Below the pieces are notes generated by a model that saw nothing but the letters and a program-made list of their open reading frames with translations, made no database searches and was not told the origin of the DNA. Positions 63,110 through 64,000 of a stretch of 64,000 nucleotides of DNA are shown here, one piece after another. Made by a program: the position numbers and the translations under genes. Position 1 is the stretch's first letter. Each line of letters starts with the position of its first letter. This DNA comes from Streptomonospora wellingtoniae (GTDB taxonomy: Bacteria > Actinomycetota > Actinomycetes > Streptosporangiales > Streptosporangiaceae). The stretch spans positions 1-64,000 of the forward strand of contig NZ_JAVREK010000011.1 in the NCBI RefSeq assembly GCF_031845375.1, in the 5' to 3' direction.

Positions 63110-63137
63110 GCCCCGCCCTCCCGAAGGAGAGCGGGGC
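63110..63137. terminator. Bidirectional terminator between ligase operon and amidase
   Basis: GCCCCGC (63110-63116) pairs with GCGGGGC (63131-63137), with an inner CTCC/GGAG stem around a CGAA loop. Five A residues precede it, which become a T-run for the minus-strand amidase transcript. Confidence 0.7.
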
Positions 63138-63160
63138 GCGCTCGCGTGCGAGGTGGCGCG

Positions 63161-63973
63161 TCAGTCCTGCCGCTTGGCGACGGCCTGCATCAGCTGGGCG
63201 TAGGCGTGGCCGCTGACCCGGTTGCCCCACCCCTTCTTCGCCGCACTGCCGACGGACTTGCGGACCTTCCGCAGCCCTTCGGCGGTCTCGTCGCCGTAGT
63301 CGCCGTCGGTCCCATACTCGGGGAGGCTGCCGCCCGCCTTGAGGATCAGGCCCTGGAGCGCGATGACGTGCTCCCTGCGGCCGTTCTTCTTTCCGTCGCC
63401 CTTGCGCAGGTTGATCAGAGACATCTCATCGTCCTCCGTGCTCGCTCCGCCGCCGGAGGATCCTCCGGTGCTGGGAATGGTGCCGCCCGCCCCCCACGAG
63501 TTGGAGGAGACGCGGGACCGCAGGTGGTTGCCGGGGCAGCTGGTGCTGATCCACCGGGAGTGAGGGGTGACGTTGCTGGAGCGGACGCCCTTGCGGCCGA
63601 GCCAGGACCGGAACTCCCGGAACCCCTTGAGCTGGTTGGCCGTGGGCCGCTGCGACCCGCCGAGCATGATGAGCACACCGACGTGGCTCGCGTTGGCGCC
63701 CGGCGCGTGCGCACCCACACGGTTGAGGCCGCGGCCGGTCATCACGATGCCGTGGTGGCAGACGCAGAAGTGGTAACCCAGCCCGGCCCACCCGTTGCCG
63801 TTGCGGTGGTAGGAGTGCCAGCCCCGCACCTGCGCGCGGCAGGACGCGTGCGACCCGCGGGACACGTGCGACGAACCCACGTAGTGCACCACGACCCCCG
63901 ACCGCGGCCGCCCATACGACCCGATCGAGGAGGGGATGCCGACCGTCGCGGCCGACTCGATCACCGGCGCCAT
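63161..63973 (-). CDS. N-acetylmuramoyl-L-alanine amidase, endolysin-like
   Basis: A 270-residue cell-wall hydrolase of the amidase_2/PGRP fold. Zinc ligands fit VVVHYVG (His30) and TPHSRWISTSCPGNHL (His and Cys), with GWAGLGYHFCVCHHGIVMTG and VGAHAPGANASHVGVLIMLG between. A Gly/Ser linker follows, then an acidic and basic C-terminal domain (LQGLILKAGGSLPEYGTDGD) of the peptidoglycan-binding type. No signal peptide, as in phage lysins that depend on a holin. ATG 63973 lies one base after an upstream stop, so it continues a minus-strand operon from outside the window. Confidence 0.88.
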   Translation of the reverse strand: MAPVIESAATVGIPSSIGSYGRPRSGVVVHYVGSSHVSRGSHASCRAQVRGWHSYHRNGNGWAGLGYHFCVCHHGIVMTGRGLNRVGAHAPGANASHVGVLIMLGGSQRPTANQLKGFREFRSWLGRKGVRSSNVTPHSRWISTSCPGNHLRSRVSSNSWGAGGTIPSTGGSSGGGASTEDDEMSLINLRKGDGKKNGRREHVIALQGLILKAGGSLPEYGTDGDYGDETAEGLRKVRKSVGSAAKKGWGNRVSGHAYAQLMQAVAKRQD

Positions 63974-63974
63974 G

Positions 63975-64000
63975 TCAGACGACCCCCGCGTCCTCGGAGT
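63975..64000 (-). CDS. 3' end of an upstream gene, cut by window edge
   Basis: Reading leftward from the edge, eight codons (SEDAGVV and stop at 63977-63975) end one base before the amidase ATG. The spacing suggests an operon partner, perhaps a phage tail or minor structural protein, but eight residues cannot identify it. Confidence 0.35.

Larger units (their letters stand above)
49045..64000. mobile_element. Integrative element, left part (right end outside window)
   Basis: From the truncated methyltransferase rightward, gene content changes entirely: small membrane proteins, a DUF2637 Spd-like protein, a TraB-like translocase, a replication-type protein with repeats, an XRE regulator, DUF6221 proteins, an HMBS, a DNA ligase and an endolysin-like amidase. 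Transfer plus replication genes fit an actinobacterial integrative and conjugative element; the amidase also fits a phage. No integrase is seen, so the element continues past 64,000. Composition is as GC-rich as the chromosome, arguing for an actinobacterial source. Confidence 0.75.

Overview
The window comes from a high-GC actinobacterium. Coding regions are strongly biased to G/C at third positions, GTG and TTG starts are common, and the gene set (HemQ, DUF3000 next to a ribonuclease D-like gene, SigK/RskA, ROK-regulated sugar ABC transporter, F420-type LLM oxidoreductase, TraB-type FtsK protein) is typical of Streptomycetales/Streptosporangiales. Order and content suggest a Nocardiopsis/Streptomonospora-like genome, but that is inference only.

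Bases 1-49,000 look like ordinary chromosome. In order: the tail of an IS982 transposase; an AidB-like acyl-CoA dehydrogenase; glgX; a RibD-type reductase; a GntR regulator; msrB; psd-pssA (phosphatidylethanolamine synthesis); hemQ-hemG and hemE (late heme synthesis); DUF3000 and an RNase D-like protein; a TPR protein; fadAB (beta-oxidation); an MMPL exporter with a divergent TetR regulator; a zinc metallopeptidase; a ferredoxin-NADP reductase; dxs (isoprenoids); a mismatch glycosylase; a TauE-type permease; a sugar ABC transporter with ROK regulator; a P-loop kinase; two acidic lipoproteins; a sulfite-oxidase-like enzyme divergent from sigK-rskA; a membrane Ser/Thr kinase; and acnA. A long palindromic repeat occurs three times (near 0.14, 12.6 and 41.2 kb), twice between convergent genes, where it probably ends transcription from both sides.

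At about 49,045 the chromosome stops. The last 16 or so codons of a TrmA/RumA-type RNA methyltransferase remain on the minus strand, and from there to the end of the window lies accessory DNA. This element carries arm-like direct repeats at its left end, a run of small membrane proteins, a DUF2637 (Spd-like) protein, a TraB-like FtsK/SpoIIIE translocase, a tightly overlapping operon of small proteins with a YdjM-like hydrolase and two DUF6221 proteins, a replication-type HTH protein containing 15-bp iteron-like repeats, an XRE-TPR regulator, a hydroxymethylbilane synthase (HMBS), a short ATP-dependent DNA ligase and a phage-like amidase (endolysin). No integrase or second attachment site is visible, so the right boundary and the restored methyltransferase must lie beyond base 64,000.

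The most unusual points are an intact but divergent HMBS gene on a mobile element; repeats and two possible small RNAs around the element's replication gene; a dispersed palindrome that supplies one gene's stop codon and is interrupted in another copy by 175 bp; and a pssA gene with no usable canonical start codon near its conserved N-terminus. No tRNA, rRNA or CRISPR array was seen.
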